This document shows, one piece after another, positions 1 through 7,123 of a stretch of 14,607 nucleotides of DNA (within the stretch, counting starts at the first letter, position 1; every line of letters starts with the position of its first letter). A program made the position numbers and the translations under genes. The DNA is taken from NCBI GenBank assembly GCA_023416275.1, contig JAEZIB010000016.1, positions 1 through 14,607 of the forward strand, given 5' to 3'. Under the pieces are notes generated by a model. The model was not told where the DNA came from. It did not search any database and saw only the letters and a program-made list of their open reading frames with translations. This DNA comes from Bacillota bacterium. Lineage in GTDB: Bacteria > Bacillota > Clostridia > Acetivibrionales > DSM-1351.

Positions 1-71
1 AGCCAAAGGAAGCTCTTTCAGAGGCAAAACGAAGAGAACAGGGATTGAGATTTCTTAATAAAAATCGCTAG
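1..71 (+). CDS. C-terminal end of an upstream gene, probably YvyF-like flagellar protein (partial)
   Basis: An open frame enters from the left edge and ends at TAG 69-71. The last 22 residues read PKEALSEAKREQGLRFLNKNR without one partial codon at the edge; they are charged and lysine/arginine-rich. This is too short to identify by sequence. The following genes match the Bacillus subtilis order in which yvyF (a small zinc-ribbon flagellar-operon protein) precedes flgM, and a charged tail would fit that family. The identity is therefore inferred from position, not seen. Two hairpins with T-tracts follow and separate it from the flgM promoter. Confidence 0.4.
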   Translation, partial: PKEALSEAKRREQGLRFLNKNR

Positions 72-90
72 ATTATAATGGTGTATTTTG

Positions 91-122
91 AGCGAGGTGA
101 ATAATATTCCCTCGCTTTATGT
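91..122 (+). terminator. Terminator-like hairpin after the upstream gene
   Basis: AGCGAGG (91-97) pairs with CCTCGCT (110-116). The loop itself holds the small palindrome GAATAATATTC. TTTAT follows, so the T-tract is short and broken. The hairpin lies 20 bases after the upstream stop codon, as expected for an intrinsic terminator of that gene, but the weak T-tract lowers certainty. Confidence 0.5.
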
Positions 123-141
123 TTATACTAGTATATAGCTT

Positions 142-182
142 AAGCTATTTGTTGATATTATTGTCATTGATAGCTTTTTTTT
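142..182 (+). terminator. Second terminator-like hairpin with T8 tract
   Basis: AAGCTAT (142-148) can pair with ATAGCTT (170-176) around a 21-base loop, followed by an uninterrupted run of eight T (175-182). The left arm also belongs to a perfect 14-base palindrome ATAGCTTAAGCTAT (135-148), which adjoins another perfect palindrome TATACTAGTATA (124-135). The alternative pairings make the exact fold uncertain. The T8 tract just upstream of the flgM promoter fits insulation of the flagellar operon from upstream transcription. Confidence 0.45.
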
Positions 183-203
183 GTGGGAAATGAAAACCAA
201 TAC

Positions 204-230
204 TAAATTAATTTATCAAACTGACGATAA
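204..230 (+). promoter_or_regulatory. Sigma-D (sigma-28) promoter of the flgM operon
   Basis: TAAA (204-207), a 15-base spacer and GACGATAA (223-230) match the sigma-28/sigma-D consensus TAAA-N15-GCCGATAA at 11 of 12 positions. It lies 50 bases upstream of the flgM start. Sigma-D control of flgM and the late genes is established in B. subtilis and enteric bacteria: FlgM inhibits the sigma factor that transcribes it, forming a feedback loop. The same promoter class recurs before the flagellin gene at 7876-7903. Confidence 0.85.
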
Positions 231-280
231 TTATTATATAAGATTTTAGTTATCGTGTTTAATAGAAAGTGGGTGTTTAT

Positions 281-568
281 ATGAAAATCACAGGAGATAT
301 TTATAACGTAGCAAAGGTTTACAATAAACAGAAATCTGTAGGGAATATTGCTAAAACTGGTCAAGTTGTAGCCAAAAAAGATGTTGTGTCTATTTCTAAT
401 GATGCAAGAGATTATCAAACAGTATCTAAGGCATTAAAGGACGTTCCTGATATTAGACAAAGTAAAGTTGATGAATTCGCTGAGCTTTATAGATCTGGAG
501 GATACGATGTAAGTGGAAAAGAGATTGTAGAGAAACTTGGGAAATCTGTATTGGATAAAAAGGCATAA
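281..568 (+). CDS. flgM: Anti-sigma-28 factor FlgM
   Basis: This 95-residue protein is expected to bind the flagellar sigma factor (SigD/FliA) and hold late-gene transcription off until the hook is complete and FlgM is exported. The N-terminal half is polar and probably disordered. The C-terminal half, around DVPDIRQSKVDEFAELY and ending EIVEKLGKSVLD, is the conserved FlgM sigma-binding helical region. I chose ATG 281 (MKITGDIYNV) over an in-frame GTG at 269 because that GTG lies within the G-rich ribosome binding region (GTGGGTG, 269-275), which is 5 bases from ATG 281. Length and position next to flgN match the family. It is transcribed from the sigma-D promoter just upstream, giving autoregulation. 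Confidence 0.9.
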   Translation: MKITGDIYNVAKVYNKQKSVGNIAKTGQVVAKKDVVSISNDARDYQTVSKALKDVPDIRQSKVDEFAELYRSGGYDVSGKEIVEKLGKSVLDKKA

Positions 569-614
569 AATCATTTCGATATATTTAGAGCTTTAAATGC
601 TCGGAGGTGTATGA

Positions 615-1115
615 ATGGAAGCAACGCTGACAAAACAACTTGTTGATGTACTTAATCGTGAAAATGACATATATGAGACTTTATCTAAAGTATCCAATAA
701 TAAAACGGACTTAATTGTTGGCGGAAAAGTAAATGAATTAGAGAACATTACCAAGATTGAGCAGTCGCTAATTATCAAAATTTCAAAGCTTGAAGATGAA
801 AGAGAAAAGATTGTTGATAAGTTATGTATTCTACTTGGGAAAAAGGCTGAAGAAGTAACTGTTTCTGGCTTGGTAGAGAAATTAGGGCAAGAAGAATCAA
901 ATGAATTAAAGGCTTGTCAGGAGAAAATTGTTAAAACTATAAATAACTTAAGAAATACAAATGACTTAAATGCAAAGCTTATTAAGAACTCACTTGAGTA
1001 TATTGATTTCTCAATTAACATGATGACTAGTATTGATAATGTAAACAATAGTTATGGTAGCTCAGGTTTGTCTGGTGATACAAAAAAGAGGAATTTCTTT
1101 GATATGAAGCTTTAG
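615..1115 (+). CDS. flgN: FlgN-family export chaperone for hook-filament junction proteins
   Basis: A 166-residue, mostly alpha-helical, charged protein with heptad-like stretches such as IEQSLIIKISKLEDEREKIVDKL (about residues 48-70), followed by a LVEKLGQEESNELK segment typical of the FlgN/YvyG family. FlgN is the cytoplasmic type III secretion chaperone of FlgK and FlgL, the proteins encoded just downstream. GGAGGTG at 603-609 lies 5 bases before ATG 615; an ATG at 611 is out of frame. The gene starts 46 bases after the flgM stop, so the two are probably cotranscribed. The C-terminus (residues about 145-166, serine/glycine-rich then KKRNFFDMKL) is likely flexible. Identity rests on helical pattern plus context, because FlgN proteins diverge strongly. 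Confidence 0.85.
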   Translation: MEATLTKQLVDVLNRENDIYETLSKVSNNKTDLIVGGKVNELENITKIEQSLIIKISKLEDEREKIVDKLCILLGKKAEEVTVSGLVEKLGQEESNELKACQEKIVKTINNLRNTNDLNAKLIKNSLEYIDFSINMMTSIDNVNNSYGSSGLSGDTKKRNFFDMKL

Positions 1116-1340
1116 CAACTCGAAAATAAAGTTTGCACGAACATGGTGCGTTTTCGAGCCACAAAAACCATAAGTGGTTTTTGATGGTGTATTTTAAGAA
1201 GAACTGTTAAAAGGGAGACGTACATCTTACGAACAGCTTTTTGTGGATTTGTGCAATGTAAAATCACTAGCTACCTCCACGAGTATTTCAGCAAGTATTT
1301 TGCCGAAAGTCGGCGTGGAGATTAATATATAAGTAATATT
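1116..1340 (+). promoter_or_regulatory. Structured leader between flgN and flgK1
   Basis: The 257-base gap 1116-1372 has no convincing gene but holds consecutive inverted repeats. (a) CTCGAAAA (1119-1126) pairs with TTTTCGAG (1151-1158), enclosing GCAC (1135-1138) with GTGC (1146-1149). (b) CAAAAACCA (1162-1170), loop TAAG and TGGTTTTTG (1175-1183) form a perfect 9-bp stem. (c) CTGTT (1204-1208) pairs with AACAG (1232-1236), around CGTA (1219-1222) with TACG (1228-1231), followed by CTTTTT. (d) CTCCAC (1275-1280) pairs with GTGGAG (1315-1320), next to GCCGA (1302-1306) with TCGGC (1310-1314). No sigma-D promoter is visible. Hairpins (b) and (c) could act as partial terminators or RNA-processing barriers between flgMN and flgK. 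I recognise no known riboswitch class here. Confidence 0.5.
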
Positions 1341-1372
1341 ATGAAATGGATTAACTATTAGGGGGACAGCAC

Positions 1373-3475
1373 ATGGCTGTAGGATTTTCAAGTTATCAGA
1401 TAGCTCGTTCTGGATTAAAAGTTAGCGAAAGAGGCTTATTTGTAACCGGACATAATATTTCAAACTCTGATACAGCGGGATATGTGAGACAACAGGCAAT
1501 TATTGAGACTAGTCCATATCAAACTGTATACGGCAAGAATGGCAATATACTTCAATATGGACTAGGAGCAGATATTCAGGAAACAAGACAAATCAGAAAT
1601 ACCTTTCTGGATATTATATATAGACAGGAGAACACTGCTCTTGGGTATTTTGAGACTCGAAGTTCTGCAATAGAGGATGTAGAGGCAATATTAAATGATC
1701 CTATGGGTGATGGACTTCAAGAAATAATGAATCAGTTTTGGGATTCATGGCAAGAACTTTCAAAATCTCCTGAAAGTTTGACTATAAGAGCTTTAGTTAG
1801 AGAAAGAGGTCAAGCAGTAGCTCATTATTTTAATCAGGTAGGTACACAGCTTGACAGACTTCAGAATGATTTGAATACTGAGATTCTAGTTCAAGTTGAT
1901 GAAGTTAATAGGATTACAAGCAGGATTGCTGCGCTCAATCAAATAATTGCTACCCAGGAAGTAGCCAGTGACAGTGCAAATGATTACAGAGATCAGAGAA
2001 ATTTGTTGTTGGATAAGCTCTCCTTAATTTGTGATGCTAAAGCTAATGAGATGCAAGATGGACAGGTAAACGTTACTCTTGGCGGCTATATTTTGGTTTC
2101 AAAGGATAAATCAAAGAATTTATACGTTAAACCCACTACTGAAAATGGTAATTTTTATACTCCTATGTTAGAGGGTACTGAAATTAAGCCAGATATAAAA
2201 AGCGGTAAATTAAAGGGGCTTTTGGAATCAAGAGGAGAGGTATCAGGTCTTAAAGGAAGCTATGCAAATGGTACGCCAAATGAGAAGGTCGATATTACAT
2301 TTGCAATTGACGCTTCCTTAGGTTCAACTGAACTGAGAAATCAAATTGGTTCTTATGTAGATGGTTTAAATAAATCGGGTGTTGATTATAACATAAGATT
2401 TATTACAATGGGGAGTACTTCAAGCGTGTATAATGATACCGGATATACCGCTGATAATATAGATGATTTTTTAAATGACACAGCAGGGCTAGATTTGTTT
2501 TTTTCTGCTACAGGTACAGAGGGCAATTTCGATAGTTTAATAACTACGCTGGAGACTATAAAAGGAAGTAATGGCTTTAGGACAGGCGCTGCTAATGTTG
2601 CTTATGTTCTTTCAAATATGAGCATTAATGGGAATAATGGAAGTCAGGTTACAGATGGAGAAGCAGAAGGATATATAAATAGATTGAATAATATAGGTGT
2701 AAAAACTACTATTGTAACAGATGAAAACTACCAGGAACAGGGTGAGGACGCATTTGAAGTAGGCTGGAGCACAATAGCTTATGGTACTGGTGGAGATATA
2801 TTGGAAATGGGAACAGATGCAGATAGCTTTGGCAATTTGCTATCTAGTATAAATAGCGATACAAGAATGGCGGTAAATGGTAATATGGGTAATATTCCAT
2901 CGTCTACAAATATAGTATCTGACATAAAAATTAAGCTAAATTCTTTACTAAATGCAGTTGTAAGAGAGGTTAATTATTTGTCAAGTACTGGTTATACTCT
3001 AGAGGGTAAAACGGGTGTAAATTTCTTTAAAGCAATTAATGACGATTATCCTATGGAGATGGGGAATTTCACATTAAGTGATAAATTGACTGGTGATGAT
3101 GGACTAAACAATATTGTAGCGTCATCAACGGTGGCCGTGGGAGATAATACCATTGCCAGACAAATAGCTAATCTTAGAGATGTAGACTTATTGGCCGATT
3201 CATCAGGAAAGGTCAGCATAGATGAGTATTACAGAGCTATTATACTTGATATTGGTAATCAGGGGTCAGAGGCAATAACATCGAGGGATAATCAGAAAAC
3301 TCTTGTATTATCAGCAGAAGAGCAGCGTACTGCTATATCGGGAGTGGCTATGGATGAAGAATTATCAAATATGATGAAGTATAAGTTTGCTTATGATGCA
3401 TCCTCAAGAGTATTAAATGCAATAGATTCAATGATTGATAAGATAGTAAATTCTATGGGTGTTGTAGGCAGATAA
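1373..3475 (+). CDS. flgK: Flagellar hook-associated protein FlgK (HAP1) with an inserted vWA-like domain
   Basis: A 700-residue hook-filament junction protein, exported through the flagellar type III system and assembled at the tip of the hook. Residues 1-300 carry the FlgK N-terminal region: helix around ARSGLKVSERGLFVTGHNISNS, then TAGYVRQQ, then TIRALVRERG near 137-146 and the ANDYRDQRNLLLDKL signature near 202-216. Residues about 513-700 hold the C-terminal region, with NTIARQIANLRD near 592-603 and ending in MDEELSNMMKYKFAYDASSRVLNAIDSMID. Between them, about 304-495 resemble a von Willebrand factor A fold, making the protein about 160 residues longer than its neighbour FlgK2. GGGGGA at 1361-1366 lies 6 bases before ATG 1373. 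FlgN upstream is the expected chaperone. Confidence 0.92.
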   Translation: MAVGFSSYQIARSGLKVSERGLFVTGHNISNSDTAGYVRQQAIIETSPYQTVYGKNGNILQYGLGADIQETRQIRNTFLDIIYRQENTALGYFETRSSAIEDVEAILNDPMGDGLQEIMNQFWDSWQELSKSPESLTIRALVRERGQAVAHYFNQVGTQLDRLQNDLNTEILVQVDEVNRITSRIAALNQIIATQEVASDSANDYRDQRNLLLDKLSLICDAKANEMQDGQVNVTLGGYILVSKDKSKNLYVKPTTENGNFYTPMLEGTEIKPDIKSGKLKGLLESRGEVSGLKGSYANGTPNEKVDITFAIDASLGSTELRNQIGSYVDGLNKSGVDYNIRFITMGSTSSVYNDTGYTADNIDDFLNDTAGLDLFFSATGTEGNFDSLITTLETIKGSNGFRTGAANVAYVLSNMSINGNNGSQVTDGEAEGYINRLNNIGVKTTIVTDENYQEQGEDAFEVGWSTIAYGTGGDILEMGTDADSFGNLLSSINSDTRMAVNGNMGNIPSSTNIVSDIKIKLNSLLNAVVREVNYLSSTGYTLEGKTGVNFFKAINDDYPMEMGNFTLSDKLTGDDGLNNIVASSTVAVGDNTIARQIANLRDVDLLADSSGKVSIDEYYRAIILDIGNQGSEAITSRDNQKTLVLSAEEQRTAISGVAMDEELSNMMKYKFAYDASSRVLNAIDSMIDKIVNSMGVVGR
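2282..2857 (+). other. vWA-like domain inserted in FlgK1 (residues about 304-495)
   Basis: The segment begins with a beta strand followed by a metal-site-like motif, VDITFAIDASLGS (residues 306-318). This resembles the vWA MIDAS start (hydrophobic strand then DxSxS), but reads D313-A-S315-L-G317-S318, so it is imperfect. An amphipathic helix follows (TELRNQIGSYVDGLNKSG), then strand YNIRFITMG, a FFSATGT segment near 376-382, a helix region (GAANVAYVLSNMSI), strand KTTIVTD (444-450), strand WSTIAYGTGGDILEM (465-479) and helix DSFGNLLSSI (484-493). This strand/helix alternation is the vWA order. It replaces the junction where FlgK2 runs directly from GGELKGLIDVRD to YYQNMLNEF. The fold is inferred from pattern; a variable D3-type domain is the alternative. 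Confidence 0.65.
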
Positions 3476-3569
3476 TATATAAGCATTTTGAATTTTCGCT
3501 AATAGTAAGTATTTTTTGAGAATAGTTTGTGATATTAACATTTGATATTATAGGAGCAGGTGGTAGAAA

Positions 3570-5198
3570 ATGAGACAGAGTTTTTTTGGCTTAAATATTG
3601 CAGTAAGTGGACTATATACTGCACAGAAAAATTTGAACACAGTTAGTCACAATATATCTAATGCATCAACTAAAGGTTATTCTAGACAACAAAATATTCA
3701 GTCTGCCTCTAAACCACTGAATTCATTTGATGGAACTGGTATGGTTGGTACAGGGTCTGAGGTTACTGGTGTTAAAAGGATAAGAGATACTTATCTGGAT
3801 TTTAAATATTGGAGTGAGAATATAGCAAATGGTGAGTGGAGTAAAAAGACAGAATTGCTTTCTGAGATGGAGTCTACCTTCAATGAGCCTTCGAATAGCG
3901 GATTCACAAAAATAATGGATAGTTTCTACAGTTCTCTTCAGGAATTGTCAAAAGATCCCTCAAGCCCTGCTGTACGTGCTCTTGTACGTGAGAATGGTGT
4001 AACTTTGGCAAACTACTTTAATACATTATCAACAAGGTTTGATGGGTTACAAGCAGATATAAATGACCAGGTGAAGGTTACTGTAGAAAAGATTAATTCA
4101 CTTGGTTCTCAGATTGCAAAGCTCAATAAACAGATATATGCTTTTGAACTTACGGGAGAATCAGCAAATGATTTGAGAGATTCTAGAACAGTTCTTGTAG
4201 ATGAGTTATCTAAGCTTGTAAATATAAATGCGACAGAGGTAAAGTATGGAAAACTGCCTAATGGTGAGGATGATATACACTTTGTTGTAACAATAGGCGG
4301 AAATAATCTTGTGGATCACTATAGCTCAAGAGAATTAGTCTTGGATCAAAGAGATAGCAGATTAAACTCTGAAGACATACCAAATCTTTACGATATCGAG
4401 TGGGATAACGGAAATGAATTAATTCTGACCGGAGGAGAACTCAAAGGGTTAATTGATGTAAGAGACGGTAAGGACAGAGCTAAAAGTATGGATGGTACTA
4501 CTTTTAGCCCATCCTACAAAGGTGTTCCTTATTATCAGAATATGCTTAACGAATTTGTAAGAACCTTCGCAATGGCTTTTAATGAAGGATATAAGACTGA
4601 AAATGGTGTATTAGTTGATGGGTTTGGACATGTTGACGGTTTTGGTGTTGACACCGATGCTACAGGTCCTGCAACCGCAACATCAGGATTGAGATTTTTT
4701 ACAATGTTTGGAGAGGGAGATATTCCTATATCTAGTGATGAACTCATTGATGGAGCAACGGGAATGAACGCTATAAAGGCACAATATCAGAATATTACTG
4801 CAAAGAATTTCACAGTTGGTCTTGACGTTATGAGAAATCCTAATGCAATTGCAACAACAAATGTTTCAGGTGAAAACGGTAATATAGATATATTAAATGA
4901 ATTGTTGAAAATCAGATCAAATGCCAGTCTATTTACTGAAGGAGCACCTGAGGATTATATGAAATCACTTGTTGCTACTTTGGGTATAGATTCTCAACAG
5001 GCTAAAACCTTTTCTAGTAGTCAGGTAACAATAGTAAAGCAGATAGATAATAGGAGAATGTCTGTATCAGGTGTTCAACTAAATGAGGAGCTGTCAGATA
5101 TGGTTAGATTTCAACAATCATATAAGGCATCTGCCAAAATGATTAATACAATGAATGAAGTATATGATACCTTGATAAATAGATTAGGAGTAAGCTAA
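3570..5198 (+). CDS. flgK: Second flagellar hook-associated protein FlgK (HAP1 paralogue)
   Basis: A 542-residue FlgK of ordinary length. The N-terminus MRQSFFGLNIAVSGLYTAQKNL, then SHNISNASTKGYSRQQ and VRALVRENG, are the conserved HAP1 motifs. ESANDLRDSRTVLVDELSKLV and TGGELKGLIDVRD occur before a helix YYQNMLNEFVRTFAMAFNEGY. The C-terminus NEELSDMVRFQQSYKASAKMINTMNEVYDTLI is the classic rod/hook-family D0 helix. AGGTGG (3558-3563) precedes ATG 3570 by 6 bases. It starts 94 bases after flgK1, and no promoter is evident between them. It is only distantly similar to FlgK1 outside the terminal domains, so this is an old duplication rather than a recent one. It is the better candidate for the canonical junction protein, because it lacks any extra domain. 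Confidence 0.93.
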   Translation: MRQSFFGLNIAVSGLYTAQKNLNTVSHNISNASTKGYSRQQNIQSASKPLNSFDGTGMVGTGSEVTGVKRIRDTYLDFKYWSENIANGEWSKKTELLSEMESTFNEPSNSGFTKIMDSFYSSLQELSKDPSSPAVRALVRENGVTLANYFNTLSTRFDGLQADINDQVKVTVEKINSLGSQIAKLNKQIYAFELTGESANDLRDSRTVLVDELSKLVNINATEVKYGKLPNGEDDIHFVVTIGGNNLVDHYSSRELVLDQRDSRLNSEDIPNLYDIEWDNGNELILTGGELKGLIDVRDGKDRAKSMDGTTFSPSYKGVPYYQNMLNEFVRTFAMAFNEGYKTENGVLVDGFGHVDGFGVDTDATGPATATSGLRFFTMFGEGDIPISSDELIDGATGMNAIKAQYQNITAKNFTVGLDVMRNPNAIATTNVSGENGNIDILNELLKIRSNASLFTEGAPEDYMKSLVATLGIDSQQAKTFSSSQVTIVKQIDNRRMSVSGVQLNEELSDMVRFQQSYKASAKMINTMNEVYDTLINRLGVS

Positions 5199-5266
5199 GA
5201 CATTATATTATATTAGATAATTAATTAAAACTACTACTGCAAATAGGCTTATGGAGGACAGGGAAT

Positions 5267-6223
5267 ATGAGAATAACTAACAATATGATTATAGCGAATA
5301 TGGTAAGAAATATCAGCAATAATCAAGAACGTGAAAATAAATATCAAACTCAGCTTAGCACAGGTAAAAAAATATCTGTACCTTCTGATGATCCTGTTGT
5401 TGCTGCCAGAGCTTTGAAGCTTAGAACAGATGTTGCTAAAATTGAGCAGTATAAAAAGAATATAAGTGATGCACAGTCATGGTTAAGTGCCACTGATGAG
5501 GCCCTTGCTTCAATAGGTAAGGTATTGCAAACTGCAAGAGAGAAGATGGTACAAGCAGCTAATGGAACAAATACTGTAGAGGAAACACAAGCATTAGGGG
5601 ATGAGATAAAGCAGCTGAGAACACAAGCTATTCACCTTTCCAATTCCACCTACTCTGGAAGATATATTTTTTCAGGCTTTAAGACAGACCAAAAAGTAAT
5701 GATTGATGACGAAACTAATCCCGATTTTGGAAAGTTCTCAATTGATGTAGATTCAGCAACAAGGCAGGAAAAGATATTCTATGAAGTAGGTGTAGGCGAT
5801 AATATAAATATTAATGTTACAGGCGGAGATTTGTTCAATAGTCAAGATACAAATGCGGCAAATAAAGGGTTGGCAGTTTCCGGAGAGACATCATCAATGA
5901 TAAGGATGTTTGATGACGTTATTGCATATATGGAAGCAGGAAATTTTCAACAGATTAGTGCATCCCTTGACACTATGGATGCAGAAATACAAAATGTTCT
6001 TAGAGTACGAGCAGATATAGGAGCTAGACAAAATAGAATGGATTTAACTGAGGATAGAATTGAAAATGATTTAGTTAATTTTACTGAGTCAATGAGTTTA
6101 AATGAAGATGTTGATGTAGCAGAAACCATAATGAACCTGAAAAACGAGGAAAATGTTTATCAAGCATCTTTAGCAGCTGGAGCAAGGATTATTCAGCAGT
6201 CATTAGTAGACTTTTTACATTAA
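5267..6223 (+). CDS. flgL: Flagellar hook-associated protein FlgL (HAP3)
   Basis: A 318-residue junction protein that sits between FlgK and the flagellin filament. The N-terminus MRITNNMIIANMVRNI is followed by the FlgL signature QLSTGKKISVPSDDPVVAARALKLRTD (about residues 28-54) and the helix ISDAQSWLSATDEALASIG. STYSGRYIFSGFKTDQ (about 127-142) marks the start of the variable domain. The C-terminus ENVYQASLAAGARIIQQSLVDFLH is the flagellin-like helix. GGAGG at 5253-5257 lies 9 bases before ATG 5267. The gene lies 68 bases after flgK2 in the same direction. Length and motif order are normal for the family. It is probably a client of the FlgN chaperone encoded upstream. Confidence 0.93.
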   Translation: MRITNNMIIANMVRNISNNQERENKYQTQLSTGKKISVPSDDPVVAARALKLRTDVAKIEQYKKNISDAQSWLSATDEALASIGKVLQTAREKMVQAANGTNTVEETQALGDEIKQLRTQAIHLSNSTYSGRYIFSGFKTDQKVMIDDETNPDFGKFSIDVDSATRQEKIFYEVGVGDNININVTGGDLFNSQDTNAANKGLAVSGETSSMIRMFDDVIAYMEAGNFQQISASLDTMDAEIQNVLRVRADIGARQNRMDLTEDRIENDLVNFTESMSLNEDVDVAETIMNLKNEENVYQASLAAGARIIQQSLVDFLH

Positions 6224-6286
6224 TTATGTAACTATCATATTGGAATATTTATTAATCTTGAGTGAGTTTTACACAAGGATGTGAAA

Positions 6287-6871
6287 ATGATGGGTTTGTC
6301 TATCAGAACGACACCAGCAGAAATAGCTATAGAAACTACTACTGCCAGTTTAAATGCGCATACTACTTATGCTAAATTGGAGCTTAAGCAAAAACCTCCC
6401 TTAATAAACATTAAGACTGAGCAGGCTATGGTACTGATAGATCAGTATCCATGCTTTGCAGAAGAAGGTCTGAAAAATAATGCTGATTTTATAAAAGAAC
6501 AAGCCCAAAAGGGTCAAAATAACGTTAATTCCTATACGGGTAAAATCGCACGTAATGGGGACGAAATGGCTAAAATTGGGCATCATGCAAATATTATGAT
6601 TAATATAGCAAAGAATGAAGCAATTACTAAACATGAGTTTGGATTAGGGTATATACCAAAGTCAAGACCCAGAATAAGTTCTACTGGGGGTACAGTTGAT
6701 TTAAAAGCAGAATTTATAAATAACCCAGGTGAAATAAATGGTGTATCGGGTAATTATATCCCCGGTAAAATCAGCTATAACTACGCACCTTCAAAGGTGG
6801 ATATTCGAGTGGTATCTTATGGGTCAGTAGATATAAGATATTCACCAAACGATGTGGATACGTATATTTAA
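6287..6871 (+). CDS. DUF6470 family protein (YviE-like)
   Basis: About 194 residues, located exactly where yviE lies in B. subtilis, between flgL and fliW. The N-terminus MMGLSIRTTPAEIAIETTTASLN and the later FAEEGLKNNADFIKEQAQKGQNN segment fit that family, whose members start with a short beta region containing repeated threonines and have a conserved central helix. The C-terminal half is rich in beta-prone residues and ends YGSVDIRYSPNDVDTYI. Its molecular role is not known to me; position suggests a flagellar accessory function. A GTG at 6281 is in frame, but AAGGA at 6275-6279 would be only 1 base away from it, whereas ATG 6287 gives 7 bases. ATG 6290 is also possible. No signal peptide or membrane segment is visible. 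Confidence 0.75.
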   Translation: MMGLSIRTTPAEIAIETTTASLNAHTTYAKLELKQKPPLINIKTEQAMVLIDQYPCFAEEGLKNNADFIKEQAQKGQNNVNSYTGKIARNGDEMAKIGHHANIMINIAKNEAITKHEFGLGYIPKSRPRISSTGGTVDLKAEFINNPGEINGVSGNYIPGKISYNYAPSKVDIRVVSYGSVDIRYSPNDVDTYI

Positions 6872-6950
6872 AGTCAATTACTATCTTCTAATAATCTGAT
6901 GTATCGGACTAAATTTTTCGTCCATAAGGCTTAAAATATAATTGACTTTT
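6872..6950 (+). terminator. Possible branched terminator hairpin after yviE
   Basis: AGTCAATTA (6872-6880) starts immediately after the yviE stop and is perfectly complementary to TAATTGACT (6939-6947), which is followed by TTT then GTAAGG. Inside the 58-base loop, GGAC (6906-6909) can pair with GTCC (6920-6923) around TAAATTTTTC. The closing stem is AT-rich with a long loop and a poor T-tract, so it may be a weak terminator or RNA-stability element. The rest of the gap up to 7123 holds no clear promoter; ACGTTAATT with AATTAATGT near 7053-7081 forms one more AT-rich hairpin just before fliW. Confidence 0.4.
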
Positions 6951-7123
6951 GTAAGGGTTAATGCTCATATTTTTGTGTTGCGGATTGGACAACTTTATAG
7001 TTATAGCGTAAACAGACTAATATCTAAGATTTAAATTTTCAAAGCTCTTTCTACGTTAATTTTATAAAAACAATTAATGTAGGAGAGACTATTTTTGTGT
7101 CTAAATTGGACGTGGAGGTTAAC

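Noticed and set aside
1127..1153. TAAAGTTT at 1127-1134 as a sigma-D -35 element for flgK1
   Set aside because: Fifteen bases after TAAA the sequence is GTGCGTTT, with no resemblance to GCCGATAA; the site lies inside a hairpin instead.
1302..1309. GCCGAAAG as a sigma-D -10 element
   Set aside because: There is no TAAA at the needed distance upstream, and the bases form the GCCGA/TCGGC stem.
1341..1361. Six-codon upstream ORF MKWINY ending at the flgK1 ribosome site
   Set aside because: There is no Shine-Dalgarno sequence at a workable distance (GTGGAG 1315-1320 is about 20 bases away), and such a short frame arises easily by chance.
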